A stretch of DNA of 64,000 bases from Hypomyces perniciosus. Taxonomy: Eukaryota; Ascomycota; Sordariomycetes; Hypocreales; Hypocreaceae. The stretch lies in assembly GCA_008477525.1 (NCBI GenBank), contig SPDT01000006.1:523501-587500 (forward strand). Direction: 5' to 3'. Below are positions 11,520-23,351 of this stretch, piece after piece. The notes under the pieces were generated by a model. That model was not told the origin of the DNA and did no database searches. It worked only from the letters and a program-made list of their open reading frames with translations. Each line of letters begins with the position of its first letter. The first letter of the stretch is position 1. The position numbers and the translations under genes are program-made.

Positions 11520-13855
11520 TCAGCTCAGAGATGAGTAGGACGGACTCAGCGAGTTGGTCTGGCTCGGAGGCTCGTACCAGCCCTGGAATGGCTGGCCATC
11601 AAGAAGATTGAGCCTCTCAGTCGAAACATCCATTTGCGGCATCGATAAACCGGTATTCCCTGAGACTGCAAACTGTGCTGTAACATGGCCCATTTCATGC
11701 ATATGTTCCATCTCCAGAACGTCCATTTCATCTTCTGGTGACATCTCATCATCATCACTCCCGAAGCTCTGAAGAAACTGCCTCGACGGCGTCTTTTCTG
11801 TCTCCCAACCCCAAATCGCCTTCAACTTTTGCTCCACCCCCTCCAGGGGCCGTCCGCCTCGACCTTGTATCCTACCCAAAATGCGCAGAACCTCCATCTG
11901 CTCTCCATGATGGACGAGGACTTTTGATGCAATCGTGAGGGACTGGGTAGCGAACAAGCCAATGCCACGGTCTTCGGTATGTGCCACAATACCACAGACC
12001 TCGCGGGCATGGTGCAACTGAAGAGTACTCATTTCGTCCGACAAGAGGGTCTGCTCCATAGGGTTTGTCTGTGTGAGAATGCACTGAGCAGTATGGTATA
12101 AGAGCCGGCCGAAAAGGGCCTCGCGCTTTGGCAGCCTATCAAATATGTAAGCTCATTGAGCCATTTTAAGAAAACTAGAATGTGTTCACTTGCCAGACTT
12201 TTGGAAACAAGGATTCGGCTTTCGTCTTCTCGTATCCCAGAGGATGCATAGTCCGTGGACATGTGTCGTTCCATCTATCGCACAACCGCTTCAAATCTCT
12301 CCATTCTGGGAGACGATTTTCCAGCGTCATAGTGTCGCCGTTTGGGTCTGTTCCCGGGAGCGTTGACACTAGCAGTCGAAAGTTTGCGAGTCTGGCCAGG
12401 ATGTAGAAAATCCTTTGCACCCATAATTCTTCGTTCCCAATACCCGTGTCCTCACCTCCATCGTTTGACAGGTCCATGTCAAGACCCCATTGGTCGGGAT
12501 GCCAACTTAACATGGAGGTTGATTCAAGGCAGTTTAAAACCTCCAGGTATACTTCCAGCCAGAAACAGGCAGCTCCAACCCCATTGCTGCTCGTACTCCA
12601 TCCACACTCATGTTTTATCAAAGCTCGCGGGCCAGCAGCATGACTCCTCCGCTGTTTCTTAGATACGTGTTCATACAACTTCAGAATAACAGCCGCAGCT
12701 GAACACTCTGTCTTGTTACAGTCCGGATTTTCGAGGTTGCGAAGCAGTTGTGTGGTTGCAGTATTGTAATAGAATTCCGCCGTGCTCTTTTTTTTCGGGT
12801 TATGCAACGACAAGTGCCAGACTCCACAGGCGAGAAGGGAGTTTAGAAGCATAGGTGATTTGAGGGCTCGGTACGGAATGGAGTGGCTAAAGTGCTTCTC
12901 CTTGTCGAATGAATCCATCCAGATAGCAACCTCTTCCACATAGACTTGCATGTAACGGACTTCATCGGGTTTTCGTAGGAACTCTCGTTCGACTGTAGCA
13001 GGTGTTGTTGCTGAAGTCAGCGTGGCTTCCTCATCATCCCAGAGAAGCTTGTCGTTTGCATAATCTAGCAACAGCGGTAGATTTGTGAGTCGGGGACCAG
13101 CTGAAGCATCTCCTCCCCATTTATCTGCTTGGAACATGGGATCGTTATATCCCAGTTTCATAGAGGCATGCTGCCACACAAAGCGGTCTGTGTAAGCGTG
13201 AGACAACGGAACGTGGAACAAGTCGCTGGGATCGTCGCATGTTGGCTCCGCCCATTCAACAGCCTTGATCCGATTTCGTAGTGGCGATTGGCTCACTGCG
13301 TAACTTTTTATCGTGTTTGAAGTGATTGTCGCCCCATTGTGGTATTCAGGAGGCGATGAGTTGTCAAATGTATGCTTTATTACTACCCCAGGAGATGAGC
13401 TTTGAAACGGGGAATCTAGACACGAGTTTTGCGGTCGGGAGATGACTTCGGCTTTGACCTCGAGATCATCCACAACTTTGTCTAAATAAGCGTATCTTCC
13501 AAGCCCTCCCGGATATTCTGAAGCGATCTGGCGAGATTCGTCTCGGAATTGAACTAGACTCTCGGCCGTTAGCTTTGGGGTTTGCAAAGCACAAGACTCA
13601 GCAGAGCGTACCAGTCCAGGGGCCAGGCGACGGTAAACGAGACGGAGTATGAACTGTGATATCCAAGAAGTTGAGCCGTATGCCTCGTTTGCACTGCCGA
13701 TTGCTCTTGCGGCAGTTCAAGCAATTCGGGAGGGTCTCGTCGCATTTAAGATGCCGCTCCCGACATGTGAGGCAACCGGTTCGTACTCGCCTGGACTTCG
13801 TCATTGCAGGTGCCCGAGCAGGGATCGACTTTTGTTTCAGCCTTGCCGTGGTCAT
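11520..13855 (-). CDS. Zn2Cys6 transcription factor with Fungal_trans_2-type domain
   Basis: Three exons on the minus strand, 13612-13855, 12194-13553 and 11520-12135, give 739 residues. The N-terminal binuclear zinc cluster, about residues 26-54, reads [18 protein letters not shown] and on to [11 protein letters not shown], fitting CX2CX6CX6CX2CX6C; it is followed by KRGIRLNF. Intron 1 (58 bp, GCTAAC branch) joins PSPGPWT to [20 protein letters not shown], the usual linker. Intron 2 (12136-12193) needs a GC-AG splice with donor GCAAGT to join FPKVW to [17 protein letters not shown]; the GT alternative breaks the frame. The middle region fits the Fungal_trans_2 regulatory domain. The tail has helix-like, acidic Met/Glu-rich [15 protein letters not shown]. 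Nuclear regulator; target genes unknown. Its neighbours do not suggest a pathway. Confidence 0.9.
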
Positions 13856-16492
13856 TGTTGAAGCGCGATTTCTTCAATGGATCCTATTTCCAGTCTTGAG
13901 ATACCCGATTCGATTTTTCGTATATTCGGAATTGGAAGGGATTCTGATTTCGCTAAATAAACTCTCCTTGCGCTCGCCTTTTAAGTTGCGTCACCTGCTG
14001 AAAGAATTTGAGAGATTGAGCCATTTGCTCCAGGGGTAGATCATGATATAAGCCCGCCGTGGAAGTTGTATCGTGAGATAAAGTAATCGTTGCGCTTGAA
14101 CACCGAACTAATGAGTGAGTATGGTTAGGTTAGCATTCTGCTGAAGCTCATAAGTTGAGACCATAAGACACTAAATGGATGTGATGGTCGGCTATATTAT
14201 GGCCATAACAGGATGCCAGCATGCAAATACTTGGATTCCTGGTAGGCCTGTTGGCTGTTGAAATAGGAAAACGTACCCTTCATACGTAGAGACCACTGCT
14301 ATTGGTATGCTAAGTTTGATGAGGTTTGCGATTTCAATAGACGGTGTCGGAGGTAGGGTACTGCCAAAAATCTTCCAGTTCGGGTCCCACGGCGCAATTG
14401 ATGAGTGTGAAGTTCTCTTAATACCGAATTAGGTTCAATGCTGAAGACGATGCCGAATGTTTACGACTGGAGTCTCAGCTACGGGCGATAAACCAACGCC
14501 AAGCCCAATGAATTGGGAAATATGAGATACTGAAAGACGGTGAGGTAAACGGGAACACGTGGTACATATGAAGCTTTGAGGATATGCCCGAGTTGATCGG
14601 ATGGGGAGGGCGGGCATCATCTGGTGGGAGAATTACAAGACCTACCAGAGACTGTAATTCTATGGTGTGACCAAGCTGTTTTAGCACAGGTTGGGCGATG
14701 AAGGCTTGAGACAGCCAAATGGAGACAGTGTCAGTGCGATAAGTTGGGTGCATGTGCATATCCGTTCCACCCCCTTGGCAGAGGAAAGGGGGAAGCCTGG
14801 TAAGCAGCAGTTCCCATTTTCCGTTTAGAGCCATAAGTCCCCATACCTTGAGGAAGGCATATAAATAACGACAGAATAGTCTTGTTTTGAGTTAAGCATC
14901 TTGCCCATCATGGTCGATACTTGACACGACAATGTTGCAGTCAGAAATGTGCTGTCAGGCCGTTGTTATCTCGGGAGAAGAGGCAACATGACGTGATGTG
15001 GGTACCGTAAGGCGGCACCAGTGAGAACTTCAGGCCCAAAGGCACGCACGGTTGCATTGTTACACAAGCAATCATCTTCAATGGATGGTACATGCTACAT
15101 CGTGAGGTGGACAGCTTTGCGTCCTGGTCCACTATCCGATAACGGATGGCCAGACAAAATGTTGACTGATCTAGCAGCAACGGGATGGTTGATCAATAGG
15201 GTTTAGAGATGTGTGATATCGACGGCCGATTGCAGATCAGCAACACACCAAGATCGCACAGCGCACATCTCTGTTGCACGAAAGGTTAGAAATGTTGACA
15301 CTGTCAATACCATACCTAAAAGCCGCCCTAACTCAAAAAGACCGAGCTGGACCTGGCTGAGTGGTACTGACGGTATAGGTGTACTCAATATGCCGAAACC
15401 CTCAGAGGTTCGGGAGGCGGCATGGATGGCGTTTGGTCTAGATCCTATTATTGCGTTAGTCCCGGGTAATGGCCGAGTTATACGACTCATTGCGCTGCTT
15501 GGAGACAATCTAGGTTCTTATTGCCCTGTCTCAGTTCCTGCTGAGAGATGCATTCGCCAGAGTGCTGGGCTGGGAGAGGAGAAGTGAACACAGCCTGCCT
15601 GCATAATCCATCCTGAGGAAATCGAGCCAGCCTGCGGGCCAGAAATCCAACTCGAGACCCCGATCAGCTCCATGGTTTTCCTGTCGTGTCACCCTCTTTA
15701 TTGAGGGAACTGAACTAACTGTCAACACGGAGTTGTCCACCATTTTGGCCCAAGCTTAAACAGCTTAGAGTCCGATCTGTCTCATGTAGATCAAGGAAGA
15801 TCACCCAAAGAAGTGAGAAATCATTTCTGCTGAGTTAACGGCAAGGGCCAAGATGTGGCGAGCAATGGCGACCCTAGCTCCTGTGCGATGTGCAGGTCTC
15901 GGATGACAAACTCAAGATAAGATGATATTCTGAGACTTTTCGGCAGAAGCGGGGTTCTCGAGCAGAAGCGGGGTTCTCGAGCAGAACCCTCGCTTGTTGG
16001 AGCCAACAAGATCGATCGGCTTGTTCACGATGGATGAGAACCGAACACATCGGACGTTACACAACGCCAGCGCCCAGACCAGGTGGCTGTTCACTGCGTT
16101 GGCAATTTGGAATTGTTGGAGGGCGCCATCTTCAAAACTTTCATCGGGAATCGGTGTTTTTTTGGCGGTCAGTGATATGTCACGGTAGCCTGTATAGCAA
16201 ATTCCCCGGAGTTGTCGCCAAGTCTCACTGTTTAGGTGACTTCACGAGGATATGTTTTGGTGTTGATGTTGATGATGATGTTGGTGTGATATATTGACCG
16301 AGGCTCTTGGAGGCAATAGATAGGTGGCTGCCATGATCACGTGACTCTCCATCAATCCTCCTTCAGTCTTTCGTTACCCGGCACACCTCGTGATGACACA
16401 ACCAGATGATCCTATGACTTCAAAGGTAACGGTCTTTTTAATTAAATAATGGCGTTTCGATAAGCGAATGATGAGAACCCTAGTTGTCGAAA
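13856..16492. other. 2.6-kb region without a recognisable gene
   Basis: Short open frames on both strands show no family resemblance and no consistent splicing. It contains a 19-bp tandem repeat at 15943-15986 and moderate AT content. It could hold promoter and UTR sequence of the flanking genes, a non-coding RNA or decayed mobile DNA; nothing specific is supported. Confidence 0.5.
15943..15986. repeat. 19-bp tandem repeat, two copies plus a stub
   Basis: The unit GCAGAAGCGGGGTTCTCGA occurs at 15943-15961 and 15962-15980, followed by a 6-nt third start. Non-coding context. Confidence 0.75.
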
Positions 16493-17963
16493 ATGGCTGA
16501 ATCCACACCAGCCCCAAAGGCGATTTTACGCGGGCATAAGGCCCAAGTTCACTCAGCGACGTTTGTGAGACATAATGAACGCCTCGCAACAGGCGATGCC
16601 GAGGGCTGGGTGGTGCTTTGGGATCTTACTATTATGCGACCTAAATCTGTTTGGAGGGCCCATGAAAACGCCATTCTAAGTATCAGGGGATGGGGAGAGG
16701 ACAAGATCATAACGTATGTCTAGCTGATGAAACATGTCCATTGCCCTTCTCGTACTGACTCCTCAAGTCATGGCCGTGACCACAAACTCATCGTGTGGAA
16801 ACTTGGAACACAAGACGAGGAGCGACTGAGTGTTGCTCTGCCCTTGGAGGATGTCCCGGAGGCACGTCCAAAACCATGGGTTCTCCACATTCTGGAGGTG
16901 AACACTATGAACTTTTGTTCCTTCGCAGTCTGTCCAGGTGGCCCTGAAGGAGGCTCTATTGAGAGTAGCTCATCAGCCGAAATTATACTTGCAGTACCTA
17001 ATACACTCGCCTCAGAAGCTGTGGGTTCGACCTGCCCTTGTGCTTATTCTGGAGCTGACCAACTGACCCGAGTGACAGATTGACATATACACCCTTCCCA
17101 GCCAAGCTCGCACACACACCATCAAGCCTGGCCAAAAGAATGGAATGGCTATGAGCTTGTCTCTTGTTCATCATCAGGGATGTCTAACCCTCATCGCGGC
17201 CTTCGAGAACGGGTTTGCCTCTGTGCATCGTTTAGAATCTGATGGTTCATGGACTATGACATACCGCTCTCAAGCACACTCGCAGCCTATCTTGTCCATA
17301 CATTTTCATCCGGATCATGAATACTTTTTCACATCGGCGGCGGACTCTATCATTGCAAAACACCCTATCCCTATTGCCCGACAAGAGGTTGCCCCTACGC
17401 TTGATCCCAACCAGAGGGTTGTCGAAGAGATTGAGCCCCAAAGTAGCGCCGGGTCATCTCTGCTATCCCAGGCGCTTAAAAACTCGGCATCCCCAGGGCA
17501 TCAATCAGCTAGCAAGAGTTTCAAGGAGTGGGAACATCCGCTCAAGGTAGTCAATACTAAACATTCTGGACAGCAAAGCCTAAGAGTGCGGTCAGATGGC
17601 AAGATATTCGCTACTGCCGGATGGGATTCACGCATCCGAGTGTACTCGGCCAAGACGCTCAAAGAACTCGCTGTCTTGCATTGGCACAAGGTTGGTGCTT
17701 ACGCTGTCGCCTTCTCTGTTGTGGATACACCTGAGGCTGAGTCAACCACTGGTTCCGCGCCGAATGAACTCGTGGATGGTGATGGACAGAAAACCTCTGA
17801 TACCTCATCAACTCCAACATCGGGGATTATAAGGGGATCCACTGCTCTCGTAAGAGGGAGTGGGATGAGCGTCAAGGATCGTAGGATCCAAGTAGCAAAG
17901 ACAGCACATTGGATCGCAGCAGGGGCAAAGGATGGCAAGGTAAGCTTATGGGATATTTACTGA
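16493..17963 (+). CDS. ASA1: ASTRA-associated protein 1 (WD40)
   Basis: Three exons, 16493-16713, 16768-17020 and 17079-17963, give 452 residues. Asa1 is a WD40 subunit of the ASTRA/TTT assembly that stabilises PIKK kinases such as Tra1, Tor and Tel1. Visible repeats: [20 protein letters not shown] with [33 protein letters not shown] and then [53 protein letters not shown] with [17 protein letters not shown]; and the closing [17 protein letters not shown]. Two low-complexity loops (Ser-rich about 300-320, and a Thr/Ser/Gly stretch before the last blade) are usual in fungal Asa1. The ATG at 16493 was chosen over upstream non-ATG codons. It is convergent with the next gene. Confidence 0.93.
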
Positions 17964-18168
17964 GATACCATCTGTACATATAATCCATTGTATGGGGGAG
18001 GGTTTAGTTTGGCAGTCTAATGCTGGTAGATCTCTCCATCCCCGTGATAAAATAATCAGCATTCATATATCCGGACTACTTCCAGGTTAACCATGGAACA
18101 AAACATTTTCTGTGTGATCACTTACATTCGAGTTCATGCGCTTTTTCAGGTATGCCAAGGCTTCGAGC

Positions 18169-18840
18169 TCACGGAACATCATCCTTTGACGATGAATCTT
18201 TTCGCCCAGTCTTGGCTAATGTCCACCATATCCTCGACACCCACGCGGATACTAATGCATCCCGCCTGTCCACTCTCATCTTGGCAGTAATCCCAAGGGT
18301 CATAATACCACTATCATCCAGTTCGTGCGCTACCAGATTTCCCTCCGTATCTCTCCAGTAATACTTCACGCGCTCATCTCGTGAGGGCACGACTGAGAAT
18401 AGAAGACCCTGGCACAGTAACCTGTGATCGGGGGAATGCGTTGCGCGATGAACCCGCCAACCCTTGACGGAGGAGAACTTCTTCAAGCGGAAGCTCATGA
18501 GTCCGAAAGTGCACAAGCTCTGTCGGGACGTGGGTTCGGCGTGGAACTTGAAGGTTGGGCCGGTAGCTCTGGTAGGGTGTTTGAGGTCGTAAATATGTCG
18601 CTTCCTGGTAGAGATGTCCGTACTCGCCGGGCTCTTCACTGTGTGCTCTAGTCTTTCAATCCGAACGCTCCGGTCCGCGTCTTTCAAGAAGCCGATTGAA
18701 TGCGATAGTTCATACAGAGGCAGCTCTCTAGGGTCGGCGGATTGGATGAAGCGCCCAGCGGCGTAGAGTGTGGTTTGTGGAAGAACGTCGTCTTCATGGA
18801 CAACCCATGGGGTGGCTTCGTTGGTATACTCCGGAAGCAT
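18169..18840 (-). CDS. Unrecognised protein, 223 residues
   Basis: Single intronless frame with a proper ATG and good amino-acid composition for a real protein. I do not recognise the family. It has no signal peptide or membrane segment. The central part is basic and strand-like (TFKFHAEPTSRQSLCTFGLM, then SFRLKKFSSVKGWRVHRATH), followed by KYYWRDTEGNLVAHELDD and a last conserved-looking helix ALVSAWVSRIWWTLAKTG. The pattern of a polymer of strands, then a W-rich helix, is loosely like small beta-barrel proteins of the tubby/LURP type, but I would not assign it. The stop lies 205 bp from the convergent ASA1 stop. Confidence 0.6.
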   Translation of the reverse strand: MLPEYTNEATPWVVHEDDVLPQTTLYAAGRFIQSADPRELPLYELSHSIGFLKDADRSVRIERLEHTVKSPASTDISTRKRHIYDLKHPTRATGPTFKFHAEPTSRQSLCTFGLMSFRLKKFSSVKGWRVHRATHSPDHRLLCQGLLFSVVPSRDERVKYYWRDTEGNLVAHELDDSGIMTLGITAKMRVDRRDALVSAWVSRIWWTLAKTGRKDSSSKDDVP

Positions 18841-19861
18841 TTCCTTGAACGATCAAATCGCTGTGTTTTCGATTACATGGAATGGAAATATTGGGATGGC
18901 CAGGCTTGGCTAATATCTATATATTCTATAGAGTACGAAGTGTGCCTTCGCACATAGGCCCTCAACTACGAACATAGTAATATGGCGATTTTAGAGGGGG
19001 CTGGGATATGGCGGTTTACGTGGTGCGTTTCGCTGTTGGGACGTCAAATCGATTATTGGTGGAAATAGCAAGATCTAGACTGATGCGATCGTCGTCGTTT
19101 TATACGGAGTAGACTGTCCAAAACAATCGGCTTGGGGATTTCCATGAACGCATCAACAAAGACTAGACAAGTACGGAGTATGTCCGATCATGACAGCGGA
19201 AATTGCCGCTCAGCATTTAGAGAGAGGCTGGGTGATTTTCATCTCTGTAATTAATATACAGTATTATTAGGCTCTGATCCCTAACACCTGAATTCTTTTC
19301 AGGCGCCCCGAATTTTTCATAAAAGACAGGCTATACTTAAATTAGTAGGGATCTGCAGCATAAAAGTAAGAAGTGACTGTCCTCCCCTGTAAACAATGTA
19401 TCGAGCTAGCAGGGGACTTGCAGTATCGCCAAAATGCCTGCAAGAGGAATAGTTGCCAAGGAAATTGTTAAAAAAAAACGAGAATTCTACTGTTTTTCGT
19501 CTGAATGAATTCAGGCGGTGGCAGCGCCTAAATTCACTCTAACCAGGACATTTTATTTAATTTCTATTTATCTAGTAATACTATAATACTTATTAGCTGG
19601 CTATTACTAAATAAATGCAAGAAGCGCTGCTAGCGCCGCCTAATCTGGAGGTTTCTGTCGCCCTTTTTAGAGGCTCCAGCAGCAAAGCACACCCACCAGA
19701 CAGAAGGACCCTGCCAGGTACTGTCTACCTCTAAGCGCTGCCTGCCACACAGACCACAAGCCCCCGCGACAAACGGGATCAGTTATTCTAATTCTGCTTC
19801 CTGTTCCCTGCCTTCCCTCAAGTCCAATTCTAGCCGCTCAGGTCGGCAGCAGCCAGCCAGC
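18841..19861. other. AT-rich non-coding DNA upstream of the captain remnant
   Basis: No gene. An AT island lies at about 19545-19615, with short inverted repeats around 19296-19330 and 19507-19535 and two copies of TACGGAGTA at 19103 and 19172. If the recombinase remnant marks an element, one terminus should lie here. Confidence 0.5.
19507..19535. repeat. Hairpin-forming inverted repeat upstream of the recombinase remnant
   Basis: Arms GAATTCAGGCG (19507-19517) and CGCCTAAATTC (19525-19535) pair at 10 of 11 positions around a 7-nt loop. A rearranged copy of the same words (CCTGAATTC...AGGCG...GAATTT) lies near 19297-19323. Confidence 0.6.
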
Positions 19862-20921
19862 ATGGCTCCCCCCGATCACCACTTCGACTTCCTCTAGCGT
19901 TTCGCCGCCAAGGAGCGCGAGAGAGTTACCAAGCCGGCACCATTGTCGGCCCAGGAACACGTTGTCAACCGGAAGCAGCTAAGTACTGTCCGCTTCATCA
20001 AACCGAAGTATGCAGACGAGACAAAGATCAACGTTACCGGCATCTTCAGGAAATGGAAGACGTACGTCGTCCCACAAGCACCCCTCCTTTTTGGATCCCC
20101 AGCATAACCTCTAGTATGCAGATACTGCACAGAGATGCACGTTGGGGACTGGGAGGCGACGATCAAGAACCTGACTCGCGAAACAACCATGGACTTCTTC
20201 CTCTTCGTCTGCGCGAACTATAAGATTAGGTCGTGGGGCACGTCAGAAGAATACATGCGCCAGTTCCAGCAGCTCTACACAACTATCACCGGCCGATACA
20301 TAGACCGGAATGACAGCAAGGAGGTCTACAAGGTACCGCTATCGCCACGCCGAATTACTGTAGATCTAGCATCCAAGTCCGCTAACACACCACTCTTAGT
20401 ACCACCATAATGTCTTGGTTCCTCGCTTTGGTCTCCGGGCGCCCAATATAGACGGCAAACCTGTCCTTAACGTCGACAGCCTCCGGGTCATCTTGACCTT
20501 CAATATCGCCTATGACGGCAGCACCTTCGCCCTCGAGCGGCATCGCATCCAGCTGGCTGGCTGCTACCAGATCCTGTGCTACACCGGAGCGCGGCCTGCT
20601 GAGTTGGTGGAAGGACGGAGGAAGAACCCGAAGGACGGCTCTATCGAGAAGCTCTTTGGTAGGAAGGCTGTCCAGTCAGCTGACAGTAACGATGGCTTAG
20701 ACGCGGCGCCGGATGAAGAATCCAGGCAGCTTAGCGAGCTGTTGTTGCAGGAGAACACCAAGCGTGGGCGCCCTAAGGCTCTCTGCTATGAGGATATTCT
20801 CATGATGATCGTCCGCCACCCCGTCACAGGACAGCCCGTTCCTGCCTCTTTCTATTTGGGCACTGGCTTGCACGCGACAGCCGCACTCGACGCTTGCTGT
20901 TTAGCCTGCGCGCAATGTTAG
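19862..20921 (+). pseudogene. Captain-type tyrosine recombinase (DUF3435) remnant
   Basis: Exons recoverable at 19862-20061, 20122-20332 and 20400-20921 (introns of 60 and 67 bp with GT-AG ends) give the N-terminal ~300 residues of a DUF3435 protein. Diagnostic stretches: the KPKYADETKINVTGIFRKWK region, MHVGDWEATIKNLTRETTMD, the YHHNVLVPRFGLR helix lead, and YQILCYTGARPAELVEG, which carries the first catalytic Arg of tyrosine recombinases. RGRPKALCYEDILMMIVRHP follows. Two lesions show it is dead: a TAG at codon 12 (19895-19897; CAG to TAG would restore FDFLQRF), and loss of family similarity after PVPA near 20850, so the C-terminal catalytic His/Arg/Tyr part is missing. Such genes mobilise Starship elements in Pezizomycotina and sit at the element's 5' end, reading inward. 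Solitary degraded copies are also common. Confidence 0.85.
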
Positions 20922-21540
20922 CTTGTGCTAATTGAGCCACGCCGCATGTGGTGCAGGCGTACAGGTAAGCATAGAGCCCTGTCTGCCAGGAGTTGCATCG
21001 CCGATGGATGCTTGGCTTCTGTCAATCGATTAGGGTCATGGGGCCCCTATTCCATCTCCCTATTGGTCGTTTCCCGGCCAGCCAATTTATGGTGCTTGGA
21101 CCCTTCCTCAAGTGCCGCTATGTACTTCATGATCTCCATTATCTCAGCCCAACTGAATCACAACGTTATCCAACAAGCTCCGGGACGGAGTTAGGAGGAA
21201 GTATTTCCAAAAGACAGGTCATGCGGAGAAAGGAAAAATGTACGAAGATACTAGGTGGCTTGGCCTGGAAAAAGCCCATCACCGACGCCAATACTGAGTA
21301 CCTTTTCTAGATCTTGAAGCAGCTCAAATTTCAATACTCCTATCAGATTCTGCAGTTATTTAGTTAGTCTGAACATATCACGGATGGCAGGGTGCTCCAA
21401 AATCACTCAATTGACCTTTTCTCTGCCACACACCACATGCCAGCTAACTAATTATAAAAGCTTTAATACAGTTTCCTTTATAGAAGATAGGAGATTTAGG
21501 CAGGCGAAGTTTTCTATGATTAAGTATATATGCGTCAAAT
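20922..21540. other. Non-coding DNA between the captain remnant and the NLR
   Basis: The lost C-terminal half of the recombinase is not visible here in any frame. Open frames are short and unlike known proteins. The right part is the 3' flank of the NLR gene. Confidence 0.5.
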
Positions 21541-23351
21541 TCAAGCTTCCTTGCCATTCTGCTCATTTCCCGCTGCAGCCTTTACTACCTCCTCTGTGAT
21601 AGTGATCTGGTCCCCTCTTCGGTCAGCAGCGCCATCACTTCCTTGCCATTCCATTGATTTCGCGCTGCAGCCTTTACTACCTCCTCTGTGATGGTGATCT
21701 GGTCCCCTCTTCGGTCAAGGAGCAACGCTATCACTTCCTTACCATTCCCTTCATTTCCTACTGCAGCCTTCACTATCTCCTCTGTGATAGTGATCTGGTC
21801 TCCTTTTCGGTCGAGGAGTAATGCTATTACTTCCTTGCTATTCCCTTCATTTCCTGCTGCAGCCTTTATTACCTCCTCTGTAATAGTGATCTGGTCTCCT
21901 CTTTGGTCAAGGAGTAACGCTATCACTTCATTGCCATTTCTCCAATTTCCTGCTGCAGCTTTTAATACCTCCTCTGTAATAGTAATCTGGTCCCCTTTTC
22001 GGTCGAGAAGCAACGCTATCACTTCCTTGCTATTCCCCTCATTTCCTGCTGCAGCTTTTAATACCTCCTCTGTAATAGTGATCTGGTCCCCTCTTCGGTC
22101 GAGGAGAAACGCCATCATTTCCTTGCTATCCGCTTCATTTTCTGCTGCAGCCTTTACTACCTCCTCTGTGATAGTAATTCGGTCTCCTCTTTGGTCAAGG
22201 AGCAACGCCATCACTTCCTTGCCATTTATCAAATTCCCTACTGCAGCCTTTACTATCTCCTCTGTAATAGTAATCTGGTCTCCTCTTTGGTCAAGGAGCA
22301 ACGCTATCACTTCCTTGCCATTTATCAAATTCCCTGCTGCAGCCTTTACTATCTCCTCTGTGATAGTGATCTGGTCTCCTCTTTGGTCAAGGAGCAACGC
22401 CATCACTTCCTTGCCATTTCTCCAATTTCCTGCTGCAGCCTTCACTACTTCTTCTGTAATGGTAATCTGGTCTCCTCTTCGGTCAAGGAGCAGCGCCATC
22501 ACTTCCTTGCCATTCCATTGATTTCGCGCTGCAGCCTTTACTATCTCCTCTGTGATAGTGATCTGGTCTCCTCTTTGGTCAAGGAGTAACGCCATCACTT
22601 CCTTGCCATTTCCCCAATCTCCCACTGCAGCCTTCACTACCTCCTCTGTAATAGTGATCTGGTCCCCTCTTCGGTCAAGGAGCAGCGCCATTACTTCCTT
22701 GCCATTCCATTGATTCCGCGCTGCAGCCTTTACTACCTCTTCTGTAATAGTGATCTGGTCCCCTCTTCGGTCGAGGAGCAGCGCCATTACTTCCTTGCCA
22801 TTCCATCGATTTCGCGCTGCAGCCTTTACTACCTTTTCTGTAATGGCGATCTGGTCTCCTCTTTGGTCAAAGAGCAATGCCATCACATCCTTGCCATTTC
22901 TCCAATTTCCTGCTGCAGCTTTTATTACCTCCTCTGTGATAGTGATTTGGTCTCCTCTTTGGTCGAGGAGCAGCGCCATTACTTCCTTATCAAACCCTTT
23001 AGCAATAATAGATACTGCCTCCTCTGTAATAGTGATCTGGTCTCCTTTTCGGTCAAGGAGTAGCGCTATCACTTCCTTGCCATTTCTCCAATTTCCTGCT
23101 GCAGCTTTTATTACCTCCTCTGTGATGGTGATTTGGTCTCCTCTTTGGTCGAGGAGCAGCGCCATTACTTCTTCATCAAACCCTTTAGCAATGATAGATA
23201 CTACCTCCTCTGTAATGGTGATCTGGTCTCCTCTTTGGTCGAGGAGCAACGCCATCACTTCCTTGCCATTCTCCTCATTTCGCGCTGCAGCCTTCACTAT
23301 CTCCTCTGTGATGGTGATCTGGTCTCCTCTTTGGTCAAGGAGCAGCGCCAT
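21541..23351 (-). repeat. Array of about 19 tandem 96-bp coding repeats
   Basis: Eighteen full units of 32 codons (two of them 30 codons) plus a broken nineteenth encode the C-terminus of the NLR. The consensus unit is MALLLDQRGDQITITEEVVK followed by AAAGNxxNGKEV. Units are nearly identical at the DNA level, with changes concentrated at residues 25-28 of the unit and at 7-8 (QR/RR/RK). The last unit lacks 4 bp after position 21625. Confidence 0.9.
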